DNA of 64,000 bases from an uncultured Actinomycetes bacterium (GTDB taxonomy: Bacteria; Actinomycetota; Geothermincolia; Fen-727; JACVIW01). A program made the translations under genes and the position numbers. Under the pieces are notes generated by a model that had not been told where the DNA came from, did not search any database, and saw only the letters and a program-made list of their open reading frames with translations. Positions 9,563 to 19,181 of the stretch are shown here, one piece after another; position 1 is the stretch's first letter, and each line of letters opens with the position of its first letter. Location: NCBI GenBank assembly GCA_937127245.1, contig CAKZLU010000032.1, positions 62,001-126,000 on the forward strand, written 5' to 3'.

Positions 9563-10942
9563 ATGGAAACGATTGAAACAGACGTTGTGATAATCGGGGC
9601 AAGTACCAGCGGTTCATACACCTCTTGGCTCCTTGGCAAGAAAGGCGTCAGGTGCGTGATTGTCGAGAAGGAAAAAATTGAATCTCTGGGGAGAGCGATC
9701 GGACCTTTTCACGTAGAGGAAGTGGCTCTGGAAAGATTTGGGCTTCCTTACCCTCCTGATGAGGAGATCCTTCACATCGAGAAGAACAGCACGACCTGGT
9801 CCCCGGGCGGGGATGCCGTGGTAGAGTTCGAGTTCCCCACACTGGTTCTCGATAAGCCCCATTTCATAAGAAGGTTTGCTGAGTACGCGAAAGATGCCGG
9901 GGCAGAAATTTTAGAGGAAACCTCCTTTGAAAGCATTATTTGGGAAAAGGGAATCCCATCGGGGGTAATCGCGGTAAAAGAAGCCGAGGGCTCACCGGAA
10001 AAATTCCACATCAAAGCCAAAATCCTCATTGACGCATCGGGCATAGAGGGTGTTCTAAGGTGCGCCATGCCAGGCTCACCCTGGTTTGAAAACGATAGGA
10101 TTTCCGATAAAGACACGATTTTTGTTTACATGGAAACATGGGAAGATATCCAAGGAAGGCTCAATCTTGGCTTTAATAGTTTTATCCATTATCAGGCCTG
10201 GTGCGCTCCCGGACCCGGCGATACCACTATTGTGGGAATCGGAATGGCGGGAAGCAGCGAAGCGGCAAGGGAACGTCACCGGAGGTTCGTCGAGAAGGTT
10301 GGGCTCAAGGGAAAAGTACTTTCGAGCACGAATGGAAGGATTCCCTACCGAAGACCGCCGTTTTCATTGGTTGATAACGGGGTTATGGTGGCGGGGGATG
10401 CGGCGTTTCAAAACAAGCCGTTTTCCGGCGAGGGCGTGACTTCCGCTTTTACCGCGTGTCAGATAGTCGCCGATGTCGCTTATTCCGCTCTTGAGAAAGA
10501 CGATGTAACCCGAGAATCTCTCTGGGATTACAACAGGCTTTACTTCTCAGGACAAGGCGCGAAATTCGCTCAAATCATGGCTACCGTTCCCGCGACGATG
10601 AAAGCCACCGAAGATGAAATGAATTATCTGCTCAAGACCCCCGGTTTCATGACCGCCGAGTCATCTATCGCGCTTCAGCGCGATTATGAGACTGGTGGCG
10701 GCTCTCTGGATCTCAATGCCCTTTCATATCTTGCGCGCTGCATCGCCTCGCGGAAGATTAGTCCGCGTCTGATAGGGGAGATAATATTTTCGGGGTTTCT
10801 CGGGTCCGCCCTGAGGAAGCACTATGAAAACTATCCAGAGCACCCGGCTCAATTTTATTCATGGAAAAAGAGGGCTGAAGCCCTCTGGCGTCGAGCTGAA
10901 GCGATCCGTTATTCATACTTCGAGAACGCGCCGCTGACATGA
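9563..10942 (+). CDS. FAD-dependent oxidoreductase, geranylgeranyl reductase family
   Basis: N-terminal Rossmann VVIIGASTSGSYTSWLLGKKGVRCVIVEK, and VMVAGDAAFQNKPFSGEGVTSAFTACQIVADVAYSAL (GD motif of the GGR/PHBH-like family). Confidence 0.88.
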   Translation: METIETDVVIIGASTSGSYTSWLLGKKGVRCVIVEKEKIESLGRAIGPFHVEEVALERFGLPYPPDEEILHIEKNSTTWSPGGDAVVEFEFPTLVLDKPHFIRRFAEYAKDAGAEILEETSFESIIWEKGIPSGVIAVKEAEGSPEKFHIKAKILIDASGIEGVLRCAMPGSPWFENDRISDKDTIFVYMETWEDIQGRLNLGFNSFIHYQAWCAPGPGDTTIVGIGMAGSSEAARERHRRFVEKVGLKGKVLSSTNGRIPYRRPPFSLVDNGVMVAGDAAFQNKPFSGEGVTSAFTACQIVADVAYSALEKDDVTRESLWDYNRLYFSGQGAKFAQIMATVPATMKATEDEMNYLLKTPGFMTAESSIALQRDYETGGGSLDLNALSYLARCIASRKISPRLIGEIIFSGFLGSALRKHYENYPEHPAQFYSWKKRAEALWRRAEAIRYSYFENAPLT

Positions 10943-11355
10943 AAACGGCTGTGGGGTTTTGAACGGACCATTCTTGTTCATCGGTTAGCCTGGTTTTCGC
11001 TATTCATTCGGGCGCTTTCGGGTTACTTTGTGATTGCGGATATGGAAAAATTCTTCCGCAAGACTCTTCGGGGTAAAGCTCCAGTATATTTTTATTCGCT
11101 TCCCTACTTGCTGTTTTTACTACATTTGAAGAGGATTCCTGACGAACCCACAAAGGCGGTATTGCTCGTTCTGGCGCGGACCTTTCGCGCTTTAGAGGTG
11201 TGGCTTGACGCTGCTTACTCCACCACAAGAACTCTATCCAAAACCGGCAAAGCCTTTGATTTTGCTCTGCCCTAAGATGGTGGAGTTTCACAACATCTTT
11301 TATTAGCGCCTCCGCGACTGAGCGTGCGGAAACATCATGGCACACAGGGCGGAGT

Positions 11356-11453
11356 GAAAACGCGAGAAAGAGTAGTTATCCAGGCTCATGGCGAAGATAA
11401 AACCATTTTTGTTGCTCGCTAATGCGCGAAAACGCGAGAAAAATTCGTTATCC
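11356..11453 (+). repeat. Pair of ~26-bp direct repeats, 72 bp apart
   Basis: GAAAACGCGAGAAAGAGTAGTTATCC (11356) and GAAAACGCGAGAAAAATTCGTTATCC (11428). Confidence 0.7.
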
Positions 11454-12101
11454 GCACAGGGAATAGAGAACGATACCGGCAGATAAAGGTTGAAAAATCG
11501 TTTTGTGAGGTTACGTAATAGATATTCGCGCCGGATTCGCGATTCTCTTTAGCGCCAGAGCCTGATAATTAGAATTAGGTGAAAACATGCATTTGTAGTA
11601 ATCTGGCCGATAATCATGGGAACCCTTGATTGAAGCAGGGATTGAGCGTTAGCGTTTAATAGTAAATCTAGCCATAAGCCGCGATGGCTCAAAACCTGAG
11701 CGCTCAAATCTTCATCTTAAAGGCACGGACGGCGGTTTAGCCGCTTTAACGCCCTTCAGTTATCCAAGCTTTTCTGCTGGATTCTTCTCATGGTTGCTCA
11801 TCTTGGTTAAATCATGGGTGAGTATACCAGTGTTTTGTATTACCGGAATTATTCACCGCCTCACATTAACGATATTTCCACGAAATATTCTTCTTCGCGT
11901 AATTTGACCTGAAACTCAAACAATTAAACACGGCAATCCTTTGTCGTTTTGTAAAGCGCGTGCTGATTAAGCATTTTCGCATATCATTTGTTTTACCTGA
12001 CGGATAAGGCGTTTTAGTCCAGGAAGGGGCAAGGGGCTTCTTGCCCAAGATGAGATATATGCTTTAAAATCGCGGCTGGATTTTTTTCAAGGAGGTGTGA
12101 A

Positions 12102-12551
12102 ATGGCGTATAGAAAGCAAGTGGTGTCCCTAATCATTGTTGTCTTACTCTTCTCGGCCTTCGCAGTGGTGAATGTCTGCGGTTGTGGTTCCGGGGAGAAG
12201 AAAGGTGCCACGGAGACGGAAAAAAGCGCAAAATCCGGCGCAAAGGAGGAGCCCACCACGCAGACGGGGCAGTCTCAGAACTGCGTGTTTTCCACAACCG
12301 TGAGCGAGGATACCAAAACTGGCACCTTCACGGTCAAGACCACCTCACAGGAGCTGTCCTACAACGTTGAGGGGGGAGACGACGCCAGCGTCACAATAAC
12401 TGTACACTTGCATCCCGATGGGAAGATGCGGGCGGGCGCAAACGCTTTCGAAGCCGGTCTCCATAAAAAAACCATATATCTTGAGCCCGGCACATATTAT
12501 ATGAACATCATGCCGAGCAAATGCTCGGTGAAGGTGGAGGTTTTCGACTGA
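12102..12551 (+). CDS. Putative secreted protein/lipoprotein, unknown function
   Basis: N-terminal hydrophobic signal segment followed by VCGC (possible lipobox), a charged linker and a small beta-rich domain; AAGGAGGTG ribosome-binding site just upstream of ATG. Confidence 0.7.
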   Translation: MAYRKQVVSLIIVVLLFSAFAVVNVCGCGSGEKKGATETEKSAKSGAKEEPTTQTGQSQNCVFSTTVSEDTKTGTFTVKTTSQELSYNVEGGDDASVTITVHLHPDGKMRAGANAFEAGLHKKTIYLEPGTYYMNIMPSKCSVKVEVFD

Positions 12552-12693
12552 GCACAAAAGCGAAATTCATTTCGGGTTTAAGGAAGGTGGGTGCTCTTGG
12601 GAAAACTCGAAAGTAATAGCGCCTACAAAAGCGCAATTCTTTACGGGTACGAGGAAGGTGGAGCTCTGCCTGGTGCCGGTAAGCTCATAGCGC
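12552..12693 (+). repeat. Two imperfect tandem copies of a ~71-bp unit
   Basis: GCACAAAAGCGAAATTCATTTCGGGTTTAAGGAAGGTGGGTGCTCTTGGG...AATAGCG followed by CCTACAAAAGCGCAATTCTTTACGGGTACGAGGAAGGTGGAGCTCTGCCTGG...CATAGCG; ACAAAAG anchors at 12554 and 12625. Confidence 0.75.
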
Positions 12694-13305
12694 GAAACTG
12701 AATAAGTCATGTGGCTTTCTGGTGGCGGCGGTAAGGCTGTTGAGGAAATTTGCCTTTGCGAGCTTTCCATGGGTCAGCGTTTTCTCTCTTCTTTCTTCCC
12801 AAAATCTTTTTACACGCACCCCGCTGCGAGGGCAGTCGGTTTTAGCGGACCACGGTGCTGGTGGGCGTTACAACGGATTGCCGAATCCTTTCCCTTAGGG
12901 TTAGACGGGCACGGAAAAAATATTATTTGGAGTCGGGAAAAGCGTTCCGCGCGAAGGTGGACAGACGTGTCTTGGGGCAATTCACGCGTATCTGCGGGTG
13001 AATTTCCTTCAAGGATCACATACTGCACGGTCATGTTTATCCCTGTGCTTTGAGAACTAAAGCTTTAACCTCTTGCGCCTTCTGGATTTTGAAGATGTTA
13101 GCGCTCTGGTTAACCGACTGTGTGGCACCTTTCAATCTTGGTAACGGCATAACGCTCAACCGAATATTTCTTACCCTTAAAAGGGCGCCTGTTTTATCCC
13201 AGAACCACCAATTCAAAACTTGTTCGGAGGCTAAATGGCGCAAGGGGCGCTAAATGTTATCAGATACGCCAAGTTCCATTGGCCGAAATCTCCTTTTTCA
13301 CACAT

Positions 13306-14641
13306 TCACGGTGTCTTGAAGACGTAAACCTTACCCTCTTCCAAAAGTGAAAAGAGGGTTCCGTCCTTGGCGATCGCGGGCGGGGTGAAGTTCTTCGAGC
13401 CTCCAAGCATCGGCTGCCTTCCGTCCATGGAAGCCAGGGGTTGTTCGCGTCGTAGCGCCATTTTCCTACCCTTCCGGCGTTAAGCAGAAGATTCTCGATT
13501 TCGTTGTGGCCACGTAGAGCAAGCCGTCTTTTCCAATCGTGGGACTGTATACCGATGAGCACTCGTTGGTTTCTTCGTCCGTGGTGAACTCCCAGAACTG
13601 CTTTCCTGTCGGATCAAGCGCGACCACTACCCATCGAGAAGTCCCGGCATAAATGGTTCCGTCGCGACCAATGGTTGGGGTGTGTATCATGTACATCTGT
13701 CCGCCTGAACGGGTGTACTCCCACTTTAGCTTTCCGTCCGGTGTGACCGCGTATATCTTTGTCTGCAGAGGCACCGAATAGTTTGGTATCTGCTGCCAGG
13801 TGCTGGTTATTCCCGGCGTGACCGGGCTAACAGCGTAAATCGTGCCGTCATCTCCTATGGAGGGGGTTTCCAGGGTGTTGGACCAATTACTGAGACCTTG
13901 ATACTAAGGGAGATCGCCAGCCGGCTTGAATTCCCACTTTTTGTTCCCATTTTTATCCAGGCATTAGAGAACAAGGGTCGAGGCGCCGCAGTAGAGATTT
14001 CCGCTTTTGTCGATTGATGGGGAGCGGATGTTGCCCGATATATTGAACTCCCACTTCGGATTACCTTCATCGGAAAGGGCAACTATCCTTCCGCCTGTGC
14101 TTCCTACGTGAATCGTTCCGTCCTCGGAAAGCGCGGGATCATCAGTAGTGCTTCCCACATCATAAGTCCACTTTTGTTTCCCCTGGGGGAAAGGGCGACC
14201 ACCTTGTTGTCCGCGCACACGTATATAGTGCCGTCCTCCGCCACGCGGCACGATGAAACCGTGGAAGCGCTCAAGAGAAACTCCCAAGCGACGGTCCCGT
14301 CCGTGGCGTTGATGCTGACAACTTTATCCGGAAATCCAGCAAGGGCGTTGCCGTCTTTTCCTATGACTACCCACGAGGACATCGATTTTGTGCCGCCCGA
14401 ATAGGTACACATTATATTCGCTGCGCTCGGACCGCTTAGAGGGCTTCTTCCGGTGCGCTGATTGTCGTAGTAAACGGCTGATCATTCAAGCGAGTTTGGC
14501 TCCTTTTTGCCCCTATCAACGGTTCTTTCTTCTTCAGCCTTCTTGGCCCCCACGCCCGACTGAAATAATCGTTATCAGCGTCAGAATGACCAAAAACGCG
14601 GCCGCCACCAGATGCCGTTTGTTACCTTTTGTAAGCGACAT
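13306..14641 (-). pseudogene. Frameshifted PQQ-like beta-propeller (WD40-like/BamB-like) secreted protein
   Basis: Minus-strand frames carry repeats such as IYAVTPDGKLKWEYTRSGGQMYMIHTPTIGRDGTIYAGTSRWVVVALDPTGKQFWEF and SINATDGTVAWEFLLSASTVSSCRVAEDGTIYVCADNKVVALSPRGNK distributed over several frames; an N-terminal signal-like MSLTKGNKRHLVAAAFLVILTLITIIS at 14641 ends soon after in a stop; LLEEGKVYVFKTP-stop at 13306. Confidence 0.82.
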
Positions 14642-15084
14642 GATGCTACACTTCGGATCAATTTGCTCCGAAAGAATATTTCTATCGGCCATGTTTGAAC
14701 GTTTCTTAACTTTTCAGTCTCATCAGGGCCCACGTTATCCTGCCAACTTGTCGTAGATCATATCCTCTTAGGCTAAAGCGCTTGTCGAAGCTTTAAGAAT
14801 TGAACAAATTCCAGCGGATTTTAAAACTATTCAGAAAATGGCGCGCTTTTAATATATTTATCTTCTTTGCGAAATAAGCGTCGATGAAGAAGGGTAAATG
14901 CAAGAATGAAAACTACTAAAACTGGTTAGGCACTGTGTTGTCTCGAACATAGCATCAGCGCACGCTTGACGTGTGTTTTTCCTCTGTCTTCCCTGGTATG
15001 AGTTTGTCTCAACGGTACTTGCACACCCAGAAGACGGGCGTTGACAGCGCCCGCTGCCAAGCGATAATTTCATAGTATCCACAT

Positions 15085-15160
15085 GGGGGTATAGCTCAGT
15101 CGGGAGAGCGCGGGCTTTGCACGCCCGAGGTCGGCGGTTCGATCCCGCCTACCTCCACCA
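15085..15160 (+). tRNA. tRNA-Ala(TGC), identical second copy
   Basis: Same 76-nt sequence as 9331-9406, CCA encoded. Confidence 0.97.
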
Positions 15161-15211
15161 TTTTTCGAATGATTTCTCGTCTGCACGCCAACCGAAAATC
15201 AAAAGCGAGGT

Positions 15212-16309
15212 TCAAATGTTCTCCTCGCTGACGAACTCAACCCTGAACCCGTCTGGATCAAGCTTAGTTTCCACAATCCGAATTCCCATCGCGCGCTTAT
15301 CGGTGAGACCAAGCTCGTTTATCTCTTTTTTGAAATCCTCTATGGTTTGCGGTTCGTCTGGGAGAAGGACGGTCATGGATCCACCGCTCCCTCCCGCTCC
15401 GTTCACTTTCCAGCCCAAAGCGTCGTTCCGCTTTGCTATCTCGATGACGAGGTCTGCCTCTTTTGGGATCAGCTCTGGGTGAAGGCTTCTCTGAGCTTCG
15501 TTGTTTTCTATCATCACAGAGCCGTAAAGCTCAAGGTCGCCTAAAAGAAGCGCTTGTAACCCTTTGAAAGCTGTCTTCCTCAAGGTTTCGATCTCAGGCG
15601 TATCCAAACCCTCCGACTTGAGTTTTTCTATCACCCTCGTGTGGACTTCGCTTGACTGATGAGCGGACCCCAGAAAGACTAAAAGCAAAGTTCGGTCGAG
15701 GTTCTTTACAATTTCTTCCGGCAGAGATACACGGCTTATTTTCGCGTCGGGGTACTGAGGTATTTCTATGAAACAAATTCCCCCGTAAGAGGCGCATATC
15801 TGGTCCTGAATGCCGGACTCAAGCCCCAGGACCTCCGTTTCTATCCTGTGTGCTTCACGCCAGAGAGAAGCGGGAGAGCAATCGGCGCTTTTGAGCTTTC
15901 GGAGAGTGCCGAGGAGGGCGACAGCGAGCGATGCCGATGTGCCGGTACCAGCGCCAAACGGCATAGCCGAGCGCACTGATATTTCTGTGTGGAAATCTTT
16001 TGGGACGCCCTCTGAGAAAATCACTGCCTCGATTATGGGGTTTTTCTTGAAGGTGAGTTCGTTCGGATCAACATAGAAGGATTCACCGGTTGTTTTTATC
16101 TTTATCGCGACCCCGCCTTTGGAAATATCCCCGGTATCCTCTACCACCAGCAAGCATTCAATTCCCGGCTGGACCGATACCGAAAGCACTGAGCCGAAGC
16201 CCGCAAACCACGTGTCGGTCCATCCGCCCAGGTCATTGATCCTTGCCGGTGCCACCCCTCTTAAGATTTTCAAGACCTGCCGCCTCCATATCCGCTTTTC
16301 GCGGGGCAC
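15212..16309 (-). CDS. GHMP-family sugar kinase
   Basis: APARINDLGGWTDTWFAGFGSVLS N-terminal motif; PFGAGTGTSASLAVALLG (GHMP ATP-binding); VNGAGGSGGSMTVLL C-terminal motif. Confidence 0.88.
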   Translation of the reverse strand: MPREKRIWRRQVLKILRGVAPARINDLGGWTDTWFAGFGSVLSVSVQPGIECLLVVEDTGDISKGGVAIKIKTTGESFYVDPNELTFKKNPIIEAVIFSEGVPKDFHTEISVRSAMPFGAGTGTSASLAVALLGTLRKLKSADCSPASLWREAHRIETEVLGLESGIQDQICASYGGICFIEIPQYPDAKISRVSLPEEIVKNLDRTLLLVFLGSAHQSSEVHTRVIEKLKSEGLDTPEIETLRKTAFKGLQALLLGDLELYGSVMIENNEAQRSLHPELIPKEADLVIEIAKRNDALGWKVNGAGGSGGSMTVLLPDEPQTIEDFKKEINELGLTDKRAMGIRIVETKLDPDGFRVEFVSEENI

Positions 16310-17213
16310 CAGACTCCGCGCCTTCTCCGGGCAATTCGGTCAATAGCATTCCGGCAAATATCAACGCGCACCCAAGCCAACCCCGTGCCGAGAGTCTTTC
16401 TGCGAGCAGGAGCATGCCGAATCCTACAGAGAAGACCGGCTCCATAATGAGAACCATCGCGGTCTTCACCGGTGAGAACACTCGTTGTGCGTATCCCTGT
16501 ATGTAGAACGCCACGGCTGACGCAAAAATCCCGCAGATTATGAGGGAAATCCAAACAATCTGTGTTTTTGGAGCCCTTAGATTCTCGAAAAGAGAGGCGC
16601 ATATCAGGCTGCAAATCGCAAGCACCCACATCTGGGTCATGGTCAAAATGATTAAATCGTGCTTTTTCACGTATCTGTCTAAAAGGATTATGTGCACTGA
16701 ATAGCTGAAAGCGCAGGCAAGAACAAGCAAATCCCCTATTTTAATATGGAAACCGTTTTGGATTGAGAGGAAACCAAGACCAGTAAGTGCGATAATAACG
16801 GAAAACACCGATTTGACATCCGGCTTTTGCTTGAGGGCGAGAAACGAGAGTATTGGAACGAAAACGATAAAAAGCCCGGTTATAAACCCGGCGTTTCCCG
16901 CGGTGGTGTATTTTAATCCCACAGTCTGGAAAGTGTAGGAGGCGTATAAGATAACTCCGAGGATGACGCCAGCCAGAAGCGCTTTCCTGCGCGCGGTTTT
17001 CAGATTCGCTGCGCCAATGGCGGTCATAGCGACAGAGGCGATAATAAATCGCCATGACAAGAACGTGAATGGTCCCATGAACTTGAGGCTCATCTTTACG
17101 AGCGAAAACGTGAGTCCCCACACGACCGTCACGAGGATTAAAAGAAACTGCGCAAGATTTTTCTTTCCTCTCGGTCGTTTCACCGGTTTTCTCGTGTTTT
17201 TCTCGTTTTTCAT
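16233..17213 (-). CDS. DMT-family (EamA) transporter
   Basis: Ten hydrophobic segments; VTVVWGLTFSLVKMSL and C-terminal AMVLIMEPVFSVGFGMLLLAERLSARGWLGCALIFAGMLLTE. Confidence 0.93.
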   Translation of the reverse strand: MKNEKNTRKPVKRPRGKKNLAQFLLILVTVVWGLTFSLVKMSLKFMGPFTFLSWRFIIASVAMTAIGAANLKTARRKALLAGVILGVILYASYTFQTVGLKYTTAGNAGFITGLFIVFVPILSFLALKQKPDVKSVFSVIIALTGLGFLSIQNGFHIKIGDLLVLACAFSYSVHIILLDRYVKKHDLIILTMTQMWVLAICSLICASLFENLRAPKTQIVWISLIICGIFASAVAFYIQGYAQRVFSPVKTAMVLIMEPVFSVGFGMLLLAERLSARGWLGCALIFAGMLLTELPGEGAESGAPRKADMEAAGLENLKRGGTGKDQ

Positions 17214-17301
17214 TTGCCTTCTTTCTTAGCGGCGTCACGAATTTCAGAGCCGAGATAAAGAGTATATCCGAGTATCCAAATCAATTGGAGCATGATCTAC
17301 T

Positions 17302-17510
17302 TGCCCCGCCCCCCGCAGGGATATGTTTTTAATATTCCCTCCTTACTTCAGAAGTTTTCAATTCCCCCGCCCCCGCAGTGATATATTGTGATGGCATGAT
17401 AAAGTGGCAACCCTTTGAACACTCACCCCGCCCTCGCAGGGGTATCTGTCGATACTAATGAGTCGCCGCGCGGGGGGTCTCGCTTCCCCAGCTACCGCAA
17501 AGATATCTTT
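17302..17510 (+). repeat. Four degenerate ~22-28 bp repeats at regular 60-61 bp spacing (CRISPR-like geometry)
   Basis: CCCCGCCCCCCGCAGGGATATG, CCCCGCCCCCGCAGTGATATA, CCCCGCCCTCGCAGGGGTATCT, CCCCAGCTACCGCAAAGATATCT; the GCAG/GCAA anchors are at 17315, 17375, 17436 and 17497; spacers are dissimilar. Confidence 0.65.
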
Positions 17511-17839
17511 GGCTCCTTTTTTCACTGGAACACCCCTGAGGGAAAAATGAAGAGATGGCGTTTCTGCTCGAACCGTTCGCGTTAAACAGGAGAATGAATG
17601 CAAAATGCAAACTGACTTTCACTGTTCTTGAGTGTGTTTGAAATGGGAAAAATCGATATAGCTGGCATGGATTGTCCATGTGGCTGATGTTTATCGTCCC
17701 GCTTTTGGGCTAATACTGCGCTAGTCATGGTGAGAAGGAAATCATAATCTTGACCACTATTGAGCGCTCTATTTATTCCGATAACGATTTTGAGAGCAAA
17801 TATGCCTCGGCAATAAATTGATAAAGAAGACGAGGTCAA

Positions 17840-19087
17840 ATGAGGGAGCGAAAGTTCCAAATTCTAACGAATATTATGAAAAAGACGGGCAAAAAAGATG
17901 GGTTCAACCTTCTTGAACTTATGATAACTATTCTTGTGCTTTCAATACTTGTGGGAATATGCGTTCCTGTTTTCATGGGCAGGGCAAAGAGCGCTGATAA
18001 GACTACCGCGATGGCAAACATTAAAATCGGTGAGAAGTGTTACGACGCTATCTGGTATTCGAGACTTGCAATTCAGGGAAAGGATGCCTATCGCGATTAT
18101 GACCCGCCTGAAGCCCTGAAAGCCAAACCAGAATTCCAGGCAAACGGATGGATTCCCGTGGACGGGTATTACATGAGCCTCGAGGAGCCGAAGATAGGAT
18201 GGGCAGACCTCGAGGTTAGTGAAGGCTCTGAACCAATCGCGAGTGCTTATGTCGAGGGGCTCGGGATCGCCGCAGCGCCGGAGGGCTTCAGAATAAAGGC
18301 GGTATGGCTTGCGGGCACGAGGCTTGATAAAGGAAGCGAGGATTCAAGGAATTGGTCGCTGCTTGCGCACAAAGTAGGGGTTGTGACTGATTATTACTGG
18401 GAAAACGAATGGAAGCCCAACCCGGATAACAAATACGTTACGCTCATAGTTTTAGAAAAGTCTGGAACTGCCCACTATATTGTGTTGAATCTCGGAAAGA
18501 AAATCGCTGGCGGCAGTTTTGCTTGGGAAAATGGTCGCGGTAACCCCGGGGATGGAACCCAAGAGGGCGACCCTTCCGAAGAGGAGCCTGCGGAGCCTCC
18601 TGAGTACGAAGACGGTGAAGGGGGCTCGGAGGGCGATGAGCCGGTAACACCCGACCCTCCCGACGAACCGGTAAACCCGGGAGACCCTGGCACTCCTGGT
18701 GATCCGGGAGAACCGGGCAATCCGGGGGAGCCCGGAGACCCAGGGGTTTCTGAACCGCCTGATCAGCCGCCGGCTAGTTTCCTTGCGACGATAGTGAGGG
18801 TCGAGCCTGAAACTCTGAACCTCGCAAGTCAGGGGCTGTTCACGGTATACATAACCTTTCCCCAGGGAAGAAACGTTGCGGACACGGACATGACGTCTCT
18901 GAGATGCAGTGGGGCAATCGGGATTGAGTGCAATGTCGCATCCAGCCGGCTCGTGGTGAAATTCTACCGGCAGGATCTCGTGAACGTCCCTACGGGCAAC
19001 AATGTGGTTATAACCGTTTCAGGAAGACTTATGGACGGTACTACATTCGTGGCCTACGACTCTATAAGGGTCATAAGAAATAAGTAA
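17840..19087 (+). CDS. Type IV pilin-like protein with collagen-like/proline-rich linker and C-terminal domain
   Basis: KDGFNLLELMITILVLSILVGICVPVFMGRA prepilin motif; PGDPGTPGDPGEPGNPGEPGDPG repeat; C-terminal ~90-aa beta-type domain starting at VEPETLNLASQGLFTVYI. Confidence 0.85.
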   Translation: MRERKFQILTNIMKKTGKKDGFNLLELMITILVLSILVGICVPVFMGRAKSADKTTAMANIKIGEKCYDAIWYSRLAIQGKDAYRDYDPPEALKAKPEFQANGWIPVDGYYMSLEEPKIGWADLEVSEGSEPIASAYVEGLGIAAAPEGFRIKAVWLAGTRLDKGSEDSRNWSLLAHKVGVVTDYYWENEWKPNPDNKYVTLIVLEKSGTAHYIVLNLGKKIAGGSFAWENGRGNPGDGTQEGDPSEEEPAEPPEYEDGEGGSEGDEPVTPDPPDEPVNPGDPGTPGDPGEPGNPGEPGDPGVSEPPDQPPASFLATIVRVEPETLNLASQGLFTVYITFPQGRNVADTDMTSLRCSGAIGIECNVASSRLVVKFYRQDLVNVPTGNNVVITVSGRLMDGTTFVAYDSIRVIRNK

Positions 19088-19153
19088 GTTTGGTCCGAGA
19101 CGGCGGGACCTATGGTGATCTCCGGGAAATCGAAAAACCCGGGGAGAAGGGGT

Positions 19154-19181
19154 GAGCGGCGCTGTTGAGGCAGCGCCGCTC
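19154..19181 (+). terminator. Perfect 11-bp stem hairpin downstream of the pilin-like gene
   Basis: GAGCGGCGCTG-TTGAGG-CAGCGCCGCTC, 67 nt after the stop codon; no U-tract follows, so intrinsic terminator function is uncertain. Confidence 0.5.

Noticed and set aside
15117-15482. Plus-strand ORF of 121 aa beginning MHARGRRFDPAYLHH
   Set aside because: Starts inside the second tRNA-Ala and then runs antisense to the GHMP kinase; no independent coding evidence.
17302-17510. Calling this a functional CRISPR array
   Set aside because: Repeats are too divergent, too few and without cas genes in the window; retained only as a degenerate repeat with CRISPR-like geometry.
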